Both the position numbers and the translations under genes were made by a program. A model generated the notes under the pieces. It saw nothing but the letters and a program-made list of their open reading frames with translations, did no database searches and was not told the DNA's origin. A stretch of 60,122 nucleotides of DNA from Oscillospiraceae bacterium (GTDB lineage Bacteria > Bacillota > Clostridia > Oscillospirales > Ruminococcaceae). The stretch lies in assembly GCA_021769525.1 (NCBI GenBank), contig JAETSQ010000009.1, positions 1 through 60,122 on the forward strand. Direction: 5' to 3'. Positions 57,418 through 60,122 of this stretch are shown piece after piece (within the stretch, counting starts at the first letter, position 1; each line of letters begins with the position of its first letter).

Positions 57418-59175
57418 CTACACCTTCAGCGGAGTGATGATGCCCTTGGCGGCGTCCAGCTCCACCGTCTCCCCGGTGCGCAGCAGCCGGGTGCAGTCCC
57501 GGACCCCCACAAGGATGGGGACATTCAGCTGGTCCGCAATGGAATCCAGCAGGTGGTCGCTTTCCGGGGTACTCTCCTCGGTGACCACCGCGGAGGCGGA
57601 GAAGATCTGCTTGAGGAGGGACAGGTCGGCCTCCCGGCAGACCAGAATATCCCCGTAGGTGAAGTTGGCCTGGACCTCCGGGCTGGTGCGCCCCACCGAG
57701 ACGGTGCCCACGGCGGAAAGGCCGTTGAGCCCCCTGCCCCGGAGGAAGGTGCTGCCCACCGTCTGGACCTTCAGGAGGTTGGTGGTGCCGGAGACCCCCA
57801 GGGGCAGCCCGGCGGTGAGGACCACCAGGTCCCCGTCCTTCAGGATATGGCTCTGCTCCAGGGCCGCCTGGACCGCGGCGGAAAAGAGGGCGTCGGTGTC
57901 CTTCTGCTCCGGGCACATCACCGGGATCACCCCCCAGCTGAGGGCCAGCTGGCGGTAGGATACCTCGTCGGTGGTGCAGGCGATGATGGGGATGCTGCAC
58001 CGGTACTTGCTCACCATCCGGGCGGTGCGGCCGGATTTGGAGATGGGGATGATGGCCGCCGCCCCGATGTCCAGGGCGGTGGTGCAGGTGGCGTGGCTGA
58101 TGGCATCGGTGATGTTGCTGGAGGCGGGGCCGCCGTCCATGGCCCGGAACCGCTTGCGGTAGTTGATGTCCTTTTCGGTGCGGGCGGCCACGGTAGCCAT
58201 GGTGTTCAGGGCCTCCAGGGGGTACTGCCCGGCGGCGGTCTCCCCGGAGAGCATGATGGCGCTGGTGCCGTCATAGATGGCGTTGGCGACGTCGTTCACC
58301 TCCGCCCTGGTGGGGCGGGGATGGCTGCTCATACTCTCCAGCATCTGGGTGGCGGTGATGACCACCTTGCCGGCGCTGTAGGCCTTCTGGATCATCTTCT
58401 TTTGGAGGATGGGGATCTCCTGCATATCCACCTCCACCCCCAGGTCGCCGCGGGCCACCATGATGCCCCCGGAGACCGCCAGGATCTCGTCCAGGTTCCG
58501 GACCCCCTCGGCGTTTTCGATCTTGGCGATGATCTTGATATGGCGCCCGCCGTTCTCCCCCAAAAAGCCCCGGATGGCTAAAACATCCTGGGCGGTGCGG
58601 ACAAAGGAGGCCGCCACAAAGTCGAACCCCTCCCGGATGCCGAAGAGCAGGTCCTCCTTATCGGTGTCGCTGAGGTAGGGCATGGAAAGGGAGACGCCGG
58701 GGACGTTGATGCCCTTGTGGTTGGAGACCCTGCCGCCGTTTACCACGGTGCAGGCGATGTCGGTATCGGTGACCGTCTCCACCCGCAGCTCCACCAGGCC
58801 GTCATCGATGAGGATGCGGCCGCCGGGGGCCACATCTCCGGGCAGGCCCTGGTAGGTGATGGAGGCGATCTCCTCCGTCCCCATCACCTCCCTGGTGGTG
58901 AGGGTAAAGGGAGCGCCGCTTTGCAGCTGGATGCTGCCCCCCTCAAAGTCCCGCAGGCGGATCTCCGGCCCCTTGGTGTCCAGCAGGGTGGCGATGGGCA
59001 GCCGCAGCTCCTCCCGCAGCCGCCGCACCAGCCGGAGCTTTTCCAGGTGTTCTTCGTGGGTGCCGTGGGAGAAGTTGAAGCGGCAGACATTCATCCCCAG
59101 CAGCATCATTTTGCGCAGGGTCACCTCATCGCAGGAGGCAGGGCCCAGGGTGCAGATGATCTTTGTTTTTCTCAT
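57418..59175 (-). CDS. pyk: Pyruvate kinase
   Basis: 585 aa from ATG 59175, with GGAAGTG nine bases before it. Final ATP-yielding step of glycolysis. Opening RKTKIICTLGPAS; catalytic block IKIIAKIENAEG followed by ARGDLGVE; C domain has the FBP-type effector region, and the extra C-terminal domain of about 100 residues (from 485) is the PEP-utiliser-like mobile domain found in Gram-positive enzymes, with the Thr-Ser-His replaced by TPESDH. A cre-like palindrome lies upstream (about 59240-59253). Confidence 0.97.
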   Translation of the reverse strand: MRKTKIICTLGPASCDEVTLRKMMLLGMNVCRFNFSHGTHEEHLEKLRLVRRLREELRLPIATLLDTKGPEIRLRDFEGGSIQLQSGAPFTLTTREVMGTEEIASITYQGLPGDVAPGGRILIDDGLVELRVETVTDTDIACTVVNGGRVSNHKGINVPGVSLSMPYLSDTDKEDLLFGIREGFDFVAASFVRTAQDVLAIRGFLGENGGRHIKIIAKIENAEGVRNLDEILAVSGGIMVARGDLGVEVDMQEIPILQKKMIQKAYSAGKVVITATQMLESMSSHPRPTRAEVNDVANAIYDGTSAIMLSGETAAGQYPLEALNTMATVAARTEKDINYRKRFRAMDGGPASSNITDAISHATCTTALDIGAAAIIPISKSGRTARMVSKYRCSIPIIACTTDEVSYRQLALSWGVIPVMCPEQKDTDALFSAAVQAALEQSHILKDGDLVVLTAGLPLGVSGTTNLLKVQTVGSTFLRGRGLNGLSAVGTVSVGRTSPEVQANFTYGDILVCREADLSLLKQIFSASAVVTEESTPESDHLLDSIADQLNVPILVGVRDCTRLLRTGETVELDAAKGIITPLKV

Positions 59176-59239
59176 ATAGGCAGACACTTCCATTCCATAC
59201 ATAATGAACCACTCCGCGTCCCAAACCCGCGGCGGGACG

Positions 59240-59253
59240 TGAAACCGTTTCTC
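59240..59253. promoter_or_regulatory. Imperfect cre-like site upstream of pyk
   Basis: TGAAACCGTTTCTC agrees with the cre consensus at about eleven of fourteen positions, with a GAAACCGTTTC core palindrome. It is 64 bases before the pyk ATG. The 59203-59505 gap otherwise holds no gene. Confidence 0.4.
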
Positions 59254-59505
59254 TGGTATAGTATTACGATACCCGCAAAATTGCGAGTCATATCAGCATA
59301 ATTTTACTATAGTCGGGGGGAAGTGTCAAACGTTTTGGAAAGTTCTTGAAAAAAGTTCATATTTTTCCGCTCCGCAGCCTCCCTCCTGCTTATAAAACGA
59401 GGGAGGAAAGCCGCTCATTGCACCCAAAAGCAAAAAAAATTCCCATTACCTGACCCGTTACCCGTCCCGCACCACGGCAATCGCCCCGGCAGGACGGCAA
59501 GCAAC

Positions 59506-59661
59506 TTGTTAAGCAATGGGGAATATGGTACTATAATAGCGGCACTGCCGAAACGGTAGCGGTTAGCCCCCTTCTTACCCTCGCGCGGATGCGCACCTGG
59601 GGGCGAAAGACTTTTTGAAGCAACTATGCCCCTGGAGACTTGTCGAAAGGGGGACAATCAA
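59506..59661 (+). promoter_or_regulatory. Promoter and long leader of the right toxin copy
   Basis: TATAAT (59532-59537) with weak -35 words TTGTTA or TTAAGC. The leader begins GGCACTGCCGAAACGGTAG (5' stem-loop). CCCCCTT near 59570 is fully complementary to AAGGGGG in the ribosome site near 59647-59653. The second hairpin GGGGC/GCCCC is conserved with the left copy. Thus the mRNA probably needs 5' processing for translation, as in known type I toxins. Confidence 0.6.
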
Positions 59662-59817
59662 ATGATGACATACGAAGCCCTCGCGGCCTTCGCCCAAGTT
59701 GGCGTGTTGATCGTAGAAATTGTCACGTTAGTCATAGTCCTCTGCAACAAAAAAAATAACCGCCCTGCCCTCTCAAAGCGTGGCGGTTATTTCTTAACCA
59801 AAACACATGGGGGCTGA
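59662..59817 (+). CDS. Holin-like type I toxin
   Basis: 51 aa from ATG 59662 (GGGGG seven bases upstream; an ATG three bases later is also possible). Short acidic start MMTYEALAAF, one membrane span (AQVGVLIVEIVTLVIVLC), then the basic NKKNNRPALSKRGGY tail. This is the pattern of TxpA/Hol_Tox toxins, which damage the membrane when overproduced. The codons NNRP to GGYF overlap the terminator hairpin of the antisense RNA. Confidence 0.8.
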   Translation: MMTYEALAAFAQVGVLIVEIVTLVIVLCNKKNNRPALSKRGGYFLTKTHGG

Positions 59818-59842
59818 CCGTCTACCGGCGGTGCCTCCTTAT
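59747..59842 (-). ncRNA. Antisense RNA antitoxin (RatA-like)
   Basis: A minus-strand RNA of about 95 bases predicted from the promoter at 59849-59877 to the terminator at 59749-59791. It is complementary to the 3' half of the toxin reading frame and should trigger degradation or block translation of the toxin mRNA. Sequence-only call, but the promoter/terminator pair is very strong. Confidence 0.75.
59749..59791 (-). terminator. Terminator of the antisense RNA, inside the toxin gene
   Basis: AATAACCGCC and GGCGGTTATT form a perfect 10-bp stem; on the minus strand it is followed by eight T residues. Confidence 0.9.
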
Positions 59843-59848
59843 GCCTAT

Positions 59849-59877
59849 ATTATAGCAGGTCTTTTCCCAAATTGCAA
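59849..59877 (-). promoter_or_regulatory. Promoter of the antisense RNA
   Basis: Minus strand TTGCAA (59877-59872), exactly 17 bases, TATAAT (59854-59849). Stronger than the toxin promoter, as expected for an antitoxin. Confidence 0.88.
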
Positions 59878-59902
59878 GCATCTTGTTCCCCGCGGCGTAA
59901 AA

Positions 59903-59932
59903 GGGGCCCCGCCATAAGGCGGGGCCCCTCTC
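59903..59932 (-). terminator. Terminator of the flagellin gene
   Basis: GGGGCCCCGCC/GGCGGGGCCCC 11-bp stem with ATAA loop, followed on the minus strand by TTTTACG. Confidence 0.8.
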
Positions 59933-59982
59933 TCTGCCCCCTGCGGGGCGCGTTTTGTAAGAACCGGGATAAACTACGCCGC

Positions 59983-60122
59983 TTACTGCAGGAGCTGCAG
60001 GACGGACTGGGGCTGCTGGTTCGCCTGGGCCAGCATGGCCTGGGCGGACTGCACCAGCACGTTCATCTTGGTGTAGTTCATCATTTCCTTGGCCATATCG
60101 GTATCCCGGATACGGCTGTTGG
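59983..60122 (-). CDS. Flagellin, C-terminal end (partial)
   Basis: 46 codons enter from the right edge and end with TAA at 59985-59983. They read [20 protein letters not shown] followed by [20 protein letters not shown] and LQLLQ, the highly conserved D0 helix of bacterial flagellin. This helix packs in the core of the filament. The rest of the gene lies outside. It shows that the strain is, or was, motile. Confidence 0.95.
   Translation of the reverse strand, partial: NSRIRDTDMAKEMMNYTKMNVLVQSAQAMLAQANQQPQSVLQLLQ

Noticed and set aside
59415-59657. 80-codon minus-strand frame at the toxin leader
   Set aside because: Overlaps the conserved toxin leader and promoter; no ribosome site and no protein-like pattern.
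1-60122. CRISPR array, rRNA operon or intact tRNA genes
   Set aside because: No regularly spaced 20-40-base repeats, no rRNA landmarks and no complete cloverleaf were seen.

Overview
The window looks like a chromosomal segment from a high-GC, Gram-positive gut Clostridium of the Oscillospiraceae/Ruminococcaceae type (Flavonifractor- or Lawsonibacter-like; this placement is inferred from gene content and style, not proven). Supporting points are a LexA with a Firmicutes-type SOS box, the dimer-type glycyl-tRNA synthetase, PyrK/PyrD, CDS starts preceded by strong GGAGG sites, YceD-RpmF, a Der/DUF512 pair, ECF sigma/anti-sigma pairs, a class B sortase, LuxS and a C-terminal flagellin fragment at the right edge (a motile cell).

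Layout. 1-200 and 59500-59860 hold two related copies of a tiny holin-like type I toxin locus; the right one is complete and has an antisense RNA with its own consensus promoter and terminator. 0.2-12.4 kb: a degenerate P-type-ATPase-like membrane protein, RlmB, an OGG1-type glycosylase, LexA, an LCP-like protein, a NusG-II protein, an ABC ATPase, GlyS and an anchored extracellular protein. 12.4-13.0 kb: a RelE/HicB-like toxin-antitoxin pair. 13.0-22.8 kb: a single operon pyrC-carA-carB-pyrK-pyrD-pyrF-pyrE-pyrB encoding all steps of de novo UMP synthesis, with a consensus promoter, a possible attenuator and a PyrB carrying a PyrI-like zinc tail. 22.9-26.4 kb: der, DUF512, rpmF, yceD. 26.5-35.2 kb: luxS operon, traX-like, CDF transporter, an ECF sigma/anti-sigma operon with two membrane proteins, and an SGNH/DUF4358 operon. 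35.4-42 kb: DnaA-box-like repeats, a putative structured RNA with an opposed promoter, an unknown lipoprotein, a second ECF sigma/DUF4179 pair with a perfect CcpA-like site, a ZIP transporter and a MATE exporter.

42.0-55.2 kb is the most unusual part: a 13-kb contractile-tail phage cluster, all on the minus strand (small and large terminase, portal, protease, decoration protein, capsid, connectors, sheath, tube, hub, spike, gp25, gpJ, gpI, fibre). It has no integrase, repressor, replication or lysis gene and no recognisable tape-measure protein, and it contains the same dispersed hairpin repeats as host intergenic DNA. It is either a decayed prophage or a domesticated, gene-transfer-agent-like particle cluster. 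A MITE-like palindrome and a one-turn-spaced direct repeat lie upstream of the terminase genes.

55.7-60.1 kb: an unknown 156-aa protein, a lipoprotein-type class B sortase, pyruvate kinase, the type I toxin-antitoxin locus and the 3' end of a flagellin gene. No rRNA, intact tRNA or CRISPR array was seen.
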